Assembly (NCBI GenBank): GCA_007115705.1 | Contig: QXEO01000464.1 | Span: forward strand, 9,168,317-9,232,316 | Length of the DNA stretch: 64,000 bases | Direction: 5' to 3' | Source: Dactylis glomerata | Lineage: Eukaryota > Streptophyta > Magnoliopsida > Poales > Poaceae | Shown: positions 33,763 to 48,216 of the stretch, piece after piece | Position numbering within the stretch: position 1 is the stretch's first letter | How the letters are laid out: the number at the start of each line of letters is the position of its first letter | The notes under the pieces: generated by a model | Seen by the model: only the letters and a program-made list of their open reading frames with translations | The model's database searches: none | Told to the model about the DNA's origin: nothing | Translations under genes and position numbers: made by a program

Positions 33763-36700
33763 GTGCATCACTCACCATGACTCCATGCAGTGTTTTTCCA
33801 TTTTTTTTGATTTTTTCTGAATTCCCCGGGCCCTCCTCCGAGATCTAGGTCAGAGTCGGCGGTGCCATCGATGTCTGCCAGGTGGGGTGGGAACCATGGT
33901 TTGGTCTTGGTTCTAGGGTCCCACACCCCCAGGGGACCTCCCTGTATTTTTCCCCAATTTTCCTGGTGTGCATTTCTTGTAGCCCCAGTGCAAAATTGGA
34001 TTAAAAAGGATTTAGGGCAAAAATAATTCATTATATGGCAGCAGGCCGAGATAATTCCTAAGCTCCTGGATGTGGCACCCCTGGCAGGTCCCCCACCCAT
34101 GAAAAATAGAGTGGTGATGTTCTGCACACTGCCCTTGGTGGCCCCTTCACAAAAAAGCACCTGTTTCGACCCCTCCGGGCACCCAAAAAATGGGAAATGC
34201 ATTTTTTATGTGGAAACTAGAAAAACACTAGTTGAAAACGTGGTTGGGAATGGAAAGATGCACATCTCCACCAAAAATGGGACCATGGTTCCAAATTTTG
34301 CTGTGGAACTTGCACAAACCATGGTCATCAGCCAAGGAAGACCAAGAGAACTCCTGTGTGGAAGCACGTCTCTGTGAGGGAGTCCACATGTGAACCCTTG
34401 GGATGGCATGTTTGGTATTTTTCCTAGGTGGTGCATCACTCACCATGACTCCATGCTGTGTTTTTCCATTTTTTTCATTTTTTCTGAATTCCCCAGGCCC
34501 CCTCCGAGATCTAGGTCAGACTCGGCGGTGCCATCGATGTCTGCCAGGTGGGGTGGGAACCGTGGTTTGGTCTTGGTTCTAGGGTCCCACACCCCCAGGG
34601 GACCTCCCTGTATTTTTCCCCAATTTTCCTGGTGTGCATTTCTTGTAGCCCCAGTGCAAAATTGGATTAATAAGGATTTAGGGCAAAAATAATTCATTAT
34701 ATGGCAGTAGGCCGAGATAATTCCTAACCTACTGGATGTGGCACCCCTGGAAGGTCCCCCACCCATGAAAAATAGAGTGGTGATGTTCTGCACACTGCCC
34801 TTGGTGGCCCCTTCACAAAAAAGCACCTGTTTCGACCCCTCCGGGCACCCGAAAAATGGGAAATGCATTTTTTATGTGGAAACTAGAAAAACACTAGTTG
34901 AAAAAGTGGTTGGGAATGCAAAGATGCACATCTCCACCAAAAATGGGACCATGGTTCCAAAGTCTGCTGGGGAACTTGCACAAACCATGGTCATCTGCCA
35001 AGGAAGACCAAGAGAACTCCTGCGTGGAAGCACCTCTCTATGAGGGAGTCCACATGTGAGCCCTTGGGATGGCATGTTTGATATTTTTCCTAGGTGATGC
35101 ATCACTCACCATGACTCCATGCAGTGTTTTTCCATTTTTTTGATTTTTTCTGAATTCCCTAGGCCCCCCTCCGAGATCTAGGTCAGACTCGGCAGTGCCA
35201 TCGATGTCTGCCAGGTGGGGTGGGAACCATGGTTTGGTCTTGGTTCTAGGGTCCCACACCCCCAGGGGACCTCCCTGTATTTTTCCCCAATTTTCCTGGT
35301 GTGCATTTCTTGTAGCCCCAGTGCAAAATTGGATTAAAAAGGATTTAGGGCAAAAATAATTCATTATATGGCAGCAAGCCGAGATAATTCCTAAGCTCCT
35401 GGATGTGGCACCCCTGGCAGGTCCCCCACCCATGAAAAATAGAGTAGTGATGTTCTGCACACTGCCCTTGGTGGCCCCTTCACAAAAAAGCACCTGTTTC
35501 GACCCCTCCGGGCACCCGAAAAATGGGAAATGCATTTTTTATGTGGAAACTAGAAAAACACTAGTTGAAAAAGTGGTTGGGAATGGAAAGATGCACATCT
35601 CCACCAAAAATGGGACCATGGTTCCAAAGTTTGCTGTGGAACTTGCACAAACCACGGTCATCGGCCAAGCAAGACCAAGAGAACTCCTGTGTGGAAGCAC
35701 CTCTCTGTGAGGGAGTACACATGTGAACCCTTGGGATGGCATGTTTGGTATTTTTCCTAGGTGGTGCATCACTCACCATGACTTCATGCTATGTTTTTCC
35801 ATTTTTTTTGATTTTTTCTGAATTCCCCAGGCCCCCCTCCGAGATCTAGGTCAGACTCGGCGGTGCCATCGATGTCTGCCAAGTGGGGTGGGAACCATGG
35901 TTTGGTCTTGGTTCTAGGGTCCCACACCCCCAGGAGACCTCCCTGTATTTTTCCCCAATTTTCCTGGTGTGCATTTCTTGTAGCCCAGTGCAAAATTGGA
36001 TTAATAAGGATTTAGGGCAAAAATAATTCATTATATGGCAGCAGGCCGAGATAATTCCTGACCTACTGGATGTGGCACCCCTGGCAGGTCCCCCACCCAT
36101 GAAAAATAGAGTGATGTTCTGCACACTGCCCTTGGTGGCCCCTTCACAAAAAGCACCTGTTTCGACCCCTCCGGGCACCCGAAAAATGGGAAATGTATTT
36201 TTTATGTGGAAACTAAAAAACACTAGTTGAAAAAGTGGTTGGGAATGCAAAGATGCACATCTCCACCAAAAATGGGACCATGGTTCCAAAGTTTGCTGTG
36301 GAACTTGCACAAACCATGGTCATCTGCCAAGGAAGACCAAGGGAACTCCTGCGTGGAAGCACCTCTCTGTGAGGGAGTCCACATGTGAACCCTTGGGATG
36401 GCATGTTTGGTATTTTTCCTAGGTGGTCCATCACACACCATGACTCCATGCAGTGTTTTTCCATTTTTTTGATTTTTTCTGAATTCCGCAGGCCCCCCTC
36501 CGAGATCTAGGTCAGACTCGGCGGTGCCATCGATGTCTGCCAGGTGGGGTGGGAACCATGGTTTTGTCTTGGTTCTAGGGTCCCACACCCCCAGGGGACC
36601 TCCCTGTATTTTTCCCCAATTTTCCTGGTGTGCATTTCTTGCAGCCCCAGTGCAAAATTGGATTAATAAGGATTTAGGGCAAAAATAATTCATTATATGG

Positions 36701-39700
36701 CAGCAGGCCGAGATAATTCCTAACCTACTGGATGTGGCACCCCTGGCAGGTCCCCCACCCATGAAAAATAGAGTGGTGATGTTCTGCACACTGCCCTTGG
36801 TCGCCCCTTCACAAAAAAGCACCTGTTTCGACCCCTCCGGGCACCCGAAAAATGGGAAATGCATTTTTTATGTGGAAACTAGAAAAACACTAGTTGAAAA
36901 AGTGGTTGGGAATGCAAAGATGCACATCTCCACCAAAAATGGGACCATGGTTCCAAAGTCTGCTGGGGAACTTGCACAAACCATGGTCATCTGCCAAGGA
37001 AGACCAAGAGAACTCCTGCGTGGAAGCACCTCTCTGTGAGGGAGTCCACATGTGAGCCCTTGGGATGGCATGTTTGGTATTTTTCCTAGGTGATGCATCA
37101 CTCACCATGACTCCATGCAGTGTTTTTCCATTTTTTTGATTTTTTCTGAATTCCCCAGGCCCCCCTCCGAGATCTAGGTCAGACTCGGCAGTGCCATCGA
37201 TGTCTGCCAGGTGGGGTGGGAACCATGGTTTGGTCTTGGTTCTAGGGTCCCACACCCCCAGGGGACCTCCCTGTATTTTTCCCCAATTTTCCTGGTGTGC
37301 ATTTCTTGTAGCCCCAGTGCAAAATTGGATTAAAAAGGATTTAGGGCAAAAATAATTCATTATATGGCAGCAAGCCGAGATAATTCCTAAGCTCCTAGAT
37401 GTGGCACCCCTGGCAGGTCCCCCACCCATGAAAAATAGAGTAGTGATGTTCTGCACACTGCCCTTGGTGGCCCCTTCACAAAAAAGCACCTGTTTCGACC
37501 CCTCCGGGCACCCGAAAAATGGGAAATGCATTTTTTATGTGGAAACTAGAAAAACACTAGTTGAAAAAGTGGTTGGGAATGGAAAGATGCACATCTCCAC
37601 CAAAAATGGGACCATGGTTCCAAAGTTTGCTGTGGAACTTGCACAAACCACGGTCATCGGCCAAGCAAGACCAAGAGAACTCCTGTGTGGAAGCACCTCT
37701 CTGTGAGGGAGTACACATGTGAACCCTTGGGATGGCATGTTTGGTATTTTTCCTAGGTGGTGCATCACTCACCATGACTTCATGCTGTGTTTTTCCATTT
37801 TTTTGATTTTTTCTGAATTCCCCAGGCCCCCCTCCGAGATCTAGGTCAGACTCGGCGGTGCCATCGATGTCTGCCAAGTGGGGTGGGAACCATGGTTTGG
37901 TCTTGGTTCTAGGGTCCCACACCCCCAGGAGACCTCCCTGTATTTTCCCCAATTTTCCTGGTGTGCATTTCTTGTAGCCCCAGTGCAAAATTGGATTAAT
38001 AAGGATTTAGGGCAAAAATAATTCATTATATGGCAGGAGGCCGAGATAATTCCTGACCTACTGGATGTGGCACCCCTGGCAGGTCCCCCACCCATGAAAA
38101 ATAGAGTGGTGATGTTCTGCACACTGCCCTTGGTGGCCCCTTCACAAAAAAGCACCTGTTTCGACCCCTCCGGGCACCCGAAAAATGGGAAATGTATTTT
38201 TTATGTGGAAACTAAAAAACACTAGTTGAAAAAGTGGTTGGGAATGCAAAGATGCACATCTCCACCAAAAATGGGACCATGGTTCCAAAGTTTGCTGTGG
38301 AACTTGCACAAACCATGGTCATCTGCCAAGGAAGACCAAGAGAACTCCTGCGTGGAAGCACCTCTCTGTGAGGGAGTCCACATGTGAACCCTTGGGATGG
38401 CATGTTTGGTATTTTTCCTAGGTGGTCCATCACACACCATGACTCCATGCAGTGTTTTTCCATTTTTTTTGATTTTTTCTGAATTCCGCAGGCCCCCCTC
38501 CGAGATCTAGGTCAGACTCGGCGGTGCCATCGATGTCTGCCAGGTGGGGTGGGAACCATGGTTTGGTCTTGGTTCTAGGGTCCCACACCCCCAGGGGACC
38601 TCCCTGTATTTTTCCCCAATTTTCCTGGTGTGCATTTCTTGCAGCCCCAGTGCAAAATTGGATTAATAAGGATTTAGGGCAAAAATAATTCATTATATGG
38701 CAGCAGGCCGAGATAATTCCTAACCTACTGGATGTGGCACCCCTGGCAGGTCCCCCACCCATGAAAAATAGAGTGGTGATGTTCTGCACACTGCCCTTGG
38801 TCGCCCCTTCACAAAAAAGCACCTGTTTCGACCCCTCCGGGCACCCAAAAAATGGGAAATGCATTTTTTATGTGGAAACTAGAAAAACACTAGTTGAAAA
38901 AGTGGTTGGGAATGCAAAGATGCACATCTCCACCAAAAATGGGACCATGGTCCCAAAGTCTGCTGGGGAACTTGCACAAACCATGGTCATCTGCCAAGGA
39001 AGACCAAGAGAACTCCTGCGTGGAAGCACCTCTCTGTGAGGGAGTCCACATGTGAGCCCTTGGGATGGCATGTTTGGTATTTTTCCTAGGTGATGCATCA
39101 CTCACCATGACTCCATGCAGTGTTTTTCCATTTTTTTGATTTTTTCTGAATTCCCCAGGCCCCCCTCCGAGATCTAGGTCAGACTCGGCCGTGCCATCGA
39201 TGTCTGCCAGGTGGGGTGGGAACCATGGTTTGGTCTTGGTTCTAGGGTCCCACACCCCCAGGGGACCTCCCTGTATTTTTCCCCAATTTTCCTGGTGTGC
39301 ATTTCTTGTAGCCCCAGTGCAAAATTGGATTAAAAAGGATTTAGGGCAAAAATAATTCATTATATGGCAGCAAGCCGAGATAATTCCTAAGCTCCTGGAT
39401 GTGGCACCCCTGGCAGGTCCCCCACCCATGAAAAATAGAGTAGTGATGTTCTGCACACTGCCCTTGGTGGCCCCTTCACAAAAAAGCACCTGTTTCGACC
39501 CCTCCGGGCACCCGAAAAATGGGAAATGCATTTTTTATGTGGAAACTAGAAAAACACTAGTTGAAAAAGTGGTTGGGAATGGAAAGATGCACATCTCCAC
39601 CAAAAATGGGACCATGGTTCCAAAGTTTGCTGTGGAACTTGCACAAACCACGGTCATCGGCCAAGCAAGACCAAGAGAACTCCTGTGTGGAAGCACCTCT

Positions 39701-42700
39701 CTGTGAGGGAGTACACATGTGAACCCTTGGGATGGCATGTTTGGTATTTTTCCTAGGTGGTGCATCACTCACCATGACTTCATGCTGTGTTTTTCCATTT
39801 TTTTGATTTTTTCTGAATTCCCCAGGCCCCCCTCCGAGATCTAGGTCAGACTCGGCGGTGCCATCGATGTCTGCCAAGTGGGGTGGGAACCATGGTTTGG
39901 TCTTGGTTCTAGGGTCCCACACCCCCAGGAGACCTCCCTGTATTTTCCCCAATTTTCCTGGTGTGCATTTCTTGTAGCCCCAGTGCAAAATTGGATTAAT
40001 AAGGATTTAGGGCAAAAATAATTCATTATATGGCAGGCAGGCCGAGATAATTCCTGACCTACTGGATGTGGCACCCCTGGCAGGTCCCCCACCCATGAAA
40101 AATAGAGTGGTGATGTTCTGCACACTGCCCTTGGTGGCCCCTTCACAAAAAAGCACCTGTTTCGACCCCTCCGGGCACCCGAAAAATGGGAAATGTATTT
40201 TTTATGTGGAAACTAAAAAACACTAGTTGAAAAAGTGGTTGGGAATGCAAAGATGCACATCTCCACCAAAAATGGGACCATGGTTCCAAAGTTTGCTGTG
40301 GAACTTGCACAAACCATGGTCATCTGCCAAGGAAGACCAAGAGAACTCCTGCGTGGAAGCACCTCTCTGTGAGGGAGTCCACATGTGAACCCTTGGGATG
40401 GCATGTTTGGTATTTTTCCTAGGTGGTCCATCACACACCATGACTCCATGCAGTGTTTTTCCATTTTTTTGATTTTTTCTGAATTCCGCAGGCCCCCCTC
40501 CGAGATCTAGGTCAGACTCGGCGGTGCCATCGATGTCTGCCAGGTGGGGTGGGAACCATGGTTTGGTCTTGGTTCTAGGGTCCCACACCCCCAGGGGACC
40601 TCCCTGTATTTTTCCCCAATTTTCCTGGTGTGCATTTCTTGCAGCCCCAGTGCAAAATTGGATTAATAAGGATTTAGGGCAAAAATAATTCATTATATGG
40701 CAGCAGGCCGAGATAATTCCTAACCTACTGGATGTGGCACCCCTGGCAGGTCCCCCACCCATGAAAAATAGAGTGGTGATGTTCTGCACACTGCCCTTGG
40801 TCGCCCCTTCACAAAAAAGCACCTGTTTCGACCCCTCCGGGCACCCAAAAATGGGAAATGCATTTTTTATGTGGAAACTAGAAAAACACTAGTTGAAAAA
40901 GTGGTTGGGAATGCAAAGATGCACATCTCCACCAAAAATGGGACCATGGTTCCAAAGTCTGCTGGGGAACTTGCACAAACCATGGTCATCTGCCAAGGAA
41001 GACCAAGAGAACTCCTGCGTGGAAGCACCTCTCTGTGAGGGAGTCCACATGTGAGCCCTTGGGATGGCATGTTTGGTATTTTTCCTAGGTGATGCATCAC
41101 TCACCATGACTCCATGCAGTGTTTTTCCATTTTTTTGATTTTTTCTGAATTCCCCAGGCCCCCCTCCGAGATCTAGGTCAGACTCGGCCGTGCCATCGAT
41201 GTCTGCCAGGTGGGGTGGGAACCATGGTTTGGTCTTGGTTCTAGGGTCCCACACCCCCAGGGGACCTCCCTGTATTTTTCCCCAATTTTCCTGGTGTGCA
41301 TTTCTTGTAGCCCCAGTGCAAAATTGGATTAAAAAGGATTTAGGGCAAAAATAATTCATTATATGGCAGCAAGCCGAGATAATTCCTAAGCTCCTGGATG
41401 TGGCACCCCTGGCAGGTCCCCCACCCATGAAAAATAGAGTAGTGATGTTCTGCACACTGCCCTTGGTGGCCCCTTCACAAAAAAGCACCTGTTTCGACCC
41501 CTCCGGGCACCCGAAAAATGGGAAATGCATTTTTTATGTGGAAACTAGAAAAACACTAGTTGAAAAAGTGGTTGGGAATGGAAAGATGCACATCTCCACC
41601 AAAAATGGGACCATGGTTCCAAAGTTTGCTGTGGAACTTGCACAAACCACGGTCATCGGCCAAGCAAGACCAAGAGAACTCCTGTGTGGAAGCACCTCTC
41701 TGTGAGGGAGTCCACATGTGAACCCTTGGGATGGCATGTTTGGTATTTTTCCTAGGTGGTGCATCACTCACCATGACTTCATGCTGTGTTTTTCCATTTT
41801 TTTTTGATTTTTTCTGAATTCCCCAGGCCCCCCTCCGAGATCTAGGTCAGACTCGGCGGTGCCATCGATGTCTGCCAAGTGGGGTGGGAACCATGGTTTG
41901 GTCTTGGTTCTAGGGTCCCACACCCCCAGGAGACCTCCCTGTATTTTTCCCCAATTTTCCTGGTGTGCATTTCTTGTAGCCCCAGTGCAAAATTGGATTA
42001 ATAAGGATTTAGGGCAAAAATAATTCATTATATGGCAGCAGGCCGAGATAATTCCTGACCTACTGGATGTGGCACCCCTGGCAGGTCCCCCACCCATGAA
42101 AAATAGAGTGGTGATGTTCTGCACACTGCCCTTGGTGGCCCCTTCACAAAAAAGCACCTGTTTCGACCCCTCCGGGCACCCGAAAAATGGGAAATGTATT
42201 TTTTATGTGGAAACTAAAAAACACTAGTTGAAAAAGTGGTTGGCAATGCAAAGATGCACATCTCCACCAAAAATGGGACCATGGTTCCAAAGTTTGCTGT
42301 GCAACTTGCACAAACCATGGTCATCTGCCAAGGAAGACCAAGAGAACTCCTGCGTGGAAGCACCTCTCTGTGAGGGAGTCCACATGTGAACCCTTGGGAT
42401 GGCATGTTTGGTATTTTTCCTAGGTGGTCCATCACACACCATGACTCCATGCAGTGTTTTTCCATTTTTTTGATTTTTTCTGAATTCCGCAGGCCCCCCT
42501 CCGAGATCTAGGTCAGACTCGGCGGTGCCATCGATGTCTGCCAGGTGGGGTGGGAACCATGGTTTGGTCTTGGTTCTAGGGTCCCACACCCCCAGGGGAC
42601 CTCCCTGTATTTTTCCCCAATTTTCCTGGTGTGCATTCCTTGCAGCCCCAGTGCAAAATTGGATTAATAAGGATTTAGGGCAAAAATAATTCATTATATG

Positions 42701-43764
42701 GCAGCATGCCGAGATAATTCCTAACCTACTGGATGTGGCACCCCTGGCAGGTCCCCCACCCATGAAAAATAGAGTGGTGATGTTCTGCACACTGCCCTTG
42801 GTCGCCCCTTCACAAAAAAGCACCTGTTTCGACCCCTCCGGGCACCCGAAAAATGGGAAATGCATTTTTTATGTGGAAACTAGAAAAACACTAGTTGAAA
42901 AAGTGGTTGGGAATGCAAAGATGCACATCTCCACCAAAAATGGGACCATGGTTCCAAAGTCTGCTGGGGAACTTGCACAAACCATGGTCATCTGCCAAGG
43001 AAGACCAAGAGAACTCCTGCGTGGAAGCACCTCTCTGTGAGGGAGTCCACATGTGAGCCCTTGGGATGGCATGTTTGGTATTTTTCCTAGGTGATGCATC
43101 ACTCACCATGACTCCATGCAGTGTTTTTCCATTTTTTTTGATTTTTTCTGAATTCCCCAGGCCCCCCTCCGAGATCTAGGTCAGACTCGGCAGTGCCATC
43201 GATGTCTGCCAGGTGGGGTGGGAACCATGGTTTGGTCTTGGTTCTAGGGTCCCACACCCCCAGGGGACCTACCTGTATTTTTCCCCAATTTTCCTGGTGT
43301 GCATTTCTTGTAGCCCCAGTGCAAAATTGGATTAAAAAGGATTTAGGGCAAAAATAATTCATTATATGGCAGCAAGCCGAGATAATTCCTAAGCTCCTGG
43401 ATGTGGCACCCCTGGCAGGTCCCCCACCCATGAAAAATAGAGTAGTGATGTTCTGCACACTGCCCTTGGTGGCCCCTTCACAAAAAAGCACCTGTTTCGA
43501 CCCCTCCGGGCACCCGAAAAATGGGAAATGCATTTTTTATGTGGAAACTAGAAAAACACTAGTTGAAAAAGTGGTTGGGAATGGAAAGATGCACATCTCC
43601 ACCAAAAATGGGACCATGGTTCCAAAGTTTGCTGTGGAACTTGCACAAACCACGGTCATCGGCCAAGCAAGACCAAGAGAACTCCTGTGTGGAAGCACCT
43701 CTCTGTGAGGGAGTCCACATGTGAACCCTTGGGATGGCATGTTTGGTATTTTTCCTAGGTGGTG

Positions 43765-44432
43765 CATCACTCACCATGACTTCATTCTGTGTTTTTCCAT
43801 TTTTTTTGATTTTTTCTGAATTCCCCAGGCCCCCCTCCGAGATCTAGGTCAGACTCGGCGGTGCCATCGATGTCTGTCAGGTGGGGTGGGAACCATGGTT
43901 TGGTCTTGGTTCTAGGGTCCCACACCCCCAGGGGACCTCCCTGTATTTTTCCCCAATTTTCCTGGTGTGCATTTCTTGCAGCCCCAGTGCAAAATTGGAT
44001 TAATAAGGATTTAGGGCAAAAATAATTCATTATATGGCAGCAGGCCGAGATAATTCCTAACCTACTGGATGTGGCACCCCTGGCAGGTCCCCCACCCATG
44101 AAAAATAGAGTGGTGATGTTCTGCACACTGCCCTTGGTCGCCCCTTCACAAAAAAGCACCTGTTTCGACCCCTCCGGGCACCCGAAAAATGGGAAATGCA
44201 TTTTTTATGTGGAAACTAGAAAAACACTAGTTGAAAAAGTGGTTGGGAATGCAAAGATGCACATCTCCACCAAAAATGGGACCATGGTTCCAAAGTCTGC
44301 TGGGGAACTTGCACAAACCATGGTCATCTGCCAAGGAAGACCAAGAGAACTCCTGCGTGGAAGCACCTCTCTGTGAGGGAGTCCACATGTGAGCCCTTGG
44401 GATGGCATGTTTGGTATTTTTCCTAGGTGATG
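43765..44432. repeat. Hybrid b/c monomer (unequal crossover product)
   Basis: It starts as type b (ATGACTTCATTCTG, AATTCCCCAGG) but from about 43880 is type c (GTCAGGTGGGG, CAGGGGACC, TTGCAGCCCC, TTGGTCGCCCC, AAGTCTGCTGGGG). The switch lies between about 43832 and 43878 and removes one monomer from this HOR unit. Confidence 0.85.
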
Positions 44433-47400
44433 CATCACTCACCATGACTCCATGCAGTGTTTTTCCATTTTTTTGATTTTTTCTGAATTCCCCAGGCCCC
44501 CCTCCGAGATCTAGGTCAGACTCGGCAGTGCCATCGATGTCTGCCAGGTGGGGTGGGAACCATGGTTTGGTCTTGGTTCTAGGGTCCCACACCCCCAGGG
44601 GACCTCCCTGTATTTTTCCCCAATTTTCCTGGTGTGCATTTCTTGTAGCCCCAGTGCAAAATTGGATTAAAAAGGATTTAGGGCAAAAATAATTCATTAT
44701 ATGGCAGCAAGCCGAGATAATTCCTAAGCTCCTGGATGTGGCACCCCTGGCAGGTCCCCCACCCATGAAAAATAGAGTAGTGATGTTCTGCACACTGCCC
44801 TTGGTGGCCCCTTCACAAAAAAGCACCTGTTTCGACCCCTCCGGGCACCCGAAAAATGGGAAATGCATTTTTTATGTGGAAACTAGAAAAACACTAGTTG
44901 AAAAAGTGGTTGGGAATGGAAAGATGCACATCTCCACCAAAAATGGGACCATGGTTCCAAAGTTTGCTGTGAAACTTGCACAAACCACGGTCATCGGCCA
45001 AGCAAGACCAAGAGAACTCCTGTGTGGAAGCACCTCTCTGTGAGGGAGTCCACATGTGAACCCTTGGGATGGCATGTTTGGTATTTTTCCTAGGTGGTGC
45101 ATCACTCACCATGACTTCATGCTGTGTTTTTCCATTTTTTTTTGATTTTTTCTGAATTCCCCAGGCCCCCCTCCGAGATCTAGGTCAGACTCGGCGGTGC
45201 CATCGATGTCTGCCAAGTGGGGTGGGAACCATGGTTTGGTCTTGGTTCTAGGGTCCCACACCCCCAGGAGACCTCCCTGTAATTTTCCCCAATTTTCCTA
45301 GTGTGCATTTCTTGTAGCCCCAGTGCAAAATTGGATTAATAAGGATTTAGGGCAAAAATAATTCATTATATGGCAGCAGGCCGAGATAATTCCTGACCTA
45401 CTGGATGTGGCACCCCTGGCAGGTCCCCCACCCATGAAAAATAGAGTGGTGATGTTCTGCACACTGCCCTTGGTGGCCCCTTCACAAAAAAGCACCTGTT
45501 TCGACCCCTCCGGGCACCCGAAAAATGGGAAATGTATTTTTTATGTGGAAACTAAAAACCACTAGTTGAAAAAGTGGTTGGGAATGCAAAGATGCACATC
45601 TCCACCAAAAATGGGACCATGGTTCCAAAGTTTGCTGTGGAACTTGCACAAACCATGGTCATCTGCCAAGGAAGACCAAGAGAACTCCTGCGTGGAAGCA
45701 CCTCTCTGTGAGGGAGTCCACATGTGAACCCTTGGGATGGCATGTTTGATATTTTTCCTAGGTGGTCCATCACACACCATGACTCCATGCAGTGTTTTTC
45801 CATTTTTTTGATTTTTTCTGAATTCCGCAGGCCCCCCTCCGAGATCTAGGTCAGACTCGGCGGTGCCATCGATGTCTACCAGGTGGGGTGGGAACCATGG
45901 TTTGGTCTTGGTTCTAGGGTCCCACACCCCCAGGGGACCTCCCTGTATTTTTCCCCAATTTTCCTGGTGTGCATTTCTTGCAGCCCCAGTGCAAAATTGG
46001 ATTAATAAGGATTTAGGGCAAAAATAATTCATTATATGGCAGCAGGCCGAGATAATTCCTAACCTACTGGATGTGGCACCCCTGGCAGGTCCCCCACCCA
46101 TGAAAAATAGAGTGGTGATGTTCTGCACACTGCCCTTGGTGGCCCCTTCACAAAAAAGCACCTGTTTCGACCCCTCCGGGCACCCGAAAAATGGGAAATG
46201 CATTTTTTATGTGGAAACTAGAAAAACACTAGTTGAAAAAGTGGTTTGGAATGGAAAGATGCACATCTCCACCAAAAATGGGACCATGGTTCCAAAGTCT
46301 GCTGGGGAACTTGCACAAACCATGGTCATCTGCCAAGGAAGACCAAGAGAACTCCTGCGTGGAAGCACCTCTCTGTGAGGGAGTCCACATGTGAGCCCTT
46401 AGGATGGCATGTTTGGTATTTTTCCTAGGTGATGCATCACTCACCATGACTCCATGCAGTGTTTTTCCATTTTTTTTGATTTTTTCTGAATTCCCCAGGC
46501 CCCCCTCCGAGATCTAGGTCAGACTCGGCAGTGCCATCGATGTCTGCCAGGTGGGGTGGGAACCATGGTTTGGTCTTGGTTCTAGGGTACCACACCCCCA
46601 GGGGACCTCCCTGTATTTTTCCCCAATTTTCCTGGTGTGCATTTCTTGTAGCCCCAGTGCAAAATTGGATTAAAAAGGATTTAGGGCAAAAATAATTCAT
46701 TATATGGCAGTAGGCCGAGATAATTCCTAAGCTCCTGGATGTGGCACCCCTGGCAGGTCCCCCACCCATGAAAAATAGAGTAGTGATGTTCTGCACACTG
46801 CCCTTGGTGGCCCCTTCACAAAAAAGCACCTGTTTCGACCCCTCCGGGCACCCGAAAAATGGGAAATGCATTTTTTATGTGGAAACTAGAAAAACACTAG
46901 TTGAAAAAGTGGTTGGGAATGGAAAGATGCACATCTCCACCAAAAATGGGACCATGGTTCCAAAGTTTGCTGTGGAACTTGCACTAACCACGGTCATCAG
47001 CCAAGGAAGACCAAGAGAACTCCTGTGTGGAAGCACCTCTCTGTGAGGGAGTCCACATGTGAACCCTTGGGATGGCATCTTTGGTATTTTTCCTAGGTGG
47101 TGCATCACTCACCATGACTTCATGCTGTGTTTTTCCATTTTTTTGATTTTTTTCTGAATTCCCCAGGCCCCCCTCCGAGATCTAGGTCAGACTCGGCGGT
47201 GCCATCGATGTCTGCCAAGTGGGGTGGGAACCATGGTTTGGTCTTGGTTCTAGGGTCCCACACCCCCAGGAGACCTCCCTGTATTTTTCCCCAATTTTCC
47301 TGGTGTGCATTTCTTGTAGCCCCAGTGCAAAATTGGATTAATAAGGATTTAGGGCAAAAATAATTCATTATATGGCAGCAGGCCGAGATAATTCCTAACC

Positions 47401-48216
47401 TACCGGATGTGGCACCCCTGGCAGGTCCCCCACCCATGAAAAATAGAGTGGTGATGTTCTGCACACTGCCCTTGGTGGCCCCTTCACAAAAAAGCACCTG
47501 TTTCGACCCCTCCGGGCACCCGAAAAATGGGAAATGCATTTTTTATGTGGAAACTAAAAAACACTAGTTTAAAAAGTGGTTGGGAATGCAAAGATGCACA
47601 TCTCCACCAAAAATGGGACCATGGTTCCAAAGTTTGCTGTGGAACTTGCACAAACCATGGTCATCTTCCAAGGAAGACCAAGAGAACTCCTGCGTGGAAG
47701 CACCTCTCTGTGAGGGAGTCCACATGTGAACCCTTGGGATGGCATGTTTGGTATTTTTCCTAGGTGGTCCATCACTCACCATGACTCCATGCAGTGTTTT
47801 TCCATTTTTTTGATTTTTTCTGAATTCCGCAGGCCCCCCTCCGAGATCTAGGTCAGACTCGGCGGTGCCATCGATGTCTGCCAGGTGGGGTGGGAACCAT
47901 GGTTTGGTCTTGGTTCTAGGGTCCCACACCCCCAGGGGACCTCCCTGTATTTTTCCCCAATTTTCCTGGTGTGCATTTCTTGTAGCCCCAGTGCAAAATT
48001 GGATTAATAAGGATTTAGGGCAAAAATAATTCATTATATGGCAGCAGGCCGAGATAATTCCTAACCTACTGGATGTGGCACCCCTGGACGGTCCCCCACC
48101 CATGAAAAATAGAGTGGTGATGTTCTGCACACTGCCCTTGGTGGCCCCATCACAAAAAAGCACCTGTTTCGACCCATCCGGGCACCCGAAAAATGGGAAA
48201 TGCATTTTTTATGTGG

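Noticed and set aside
33768..48205. Many similar minus-strand ORFs up to 213 codons (MHFPFFGCPEGS...) and plus-strand ORFs of about 101 codons (MAPLAGPPPMKN...)
   Set aside because: Each is one open stretch of the 667-bp satellite repeated in every monomer. The period is not a multiple of three, there is no conserved-domain feature, and copies are interrupted by indels. Open by sequence composition and homogenisation.
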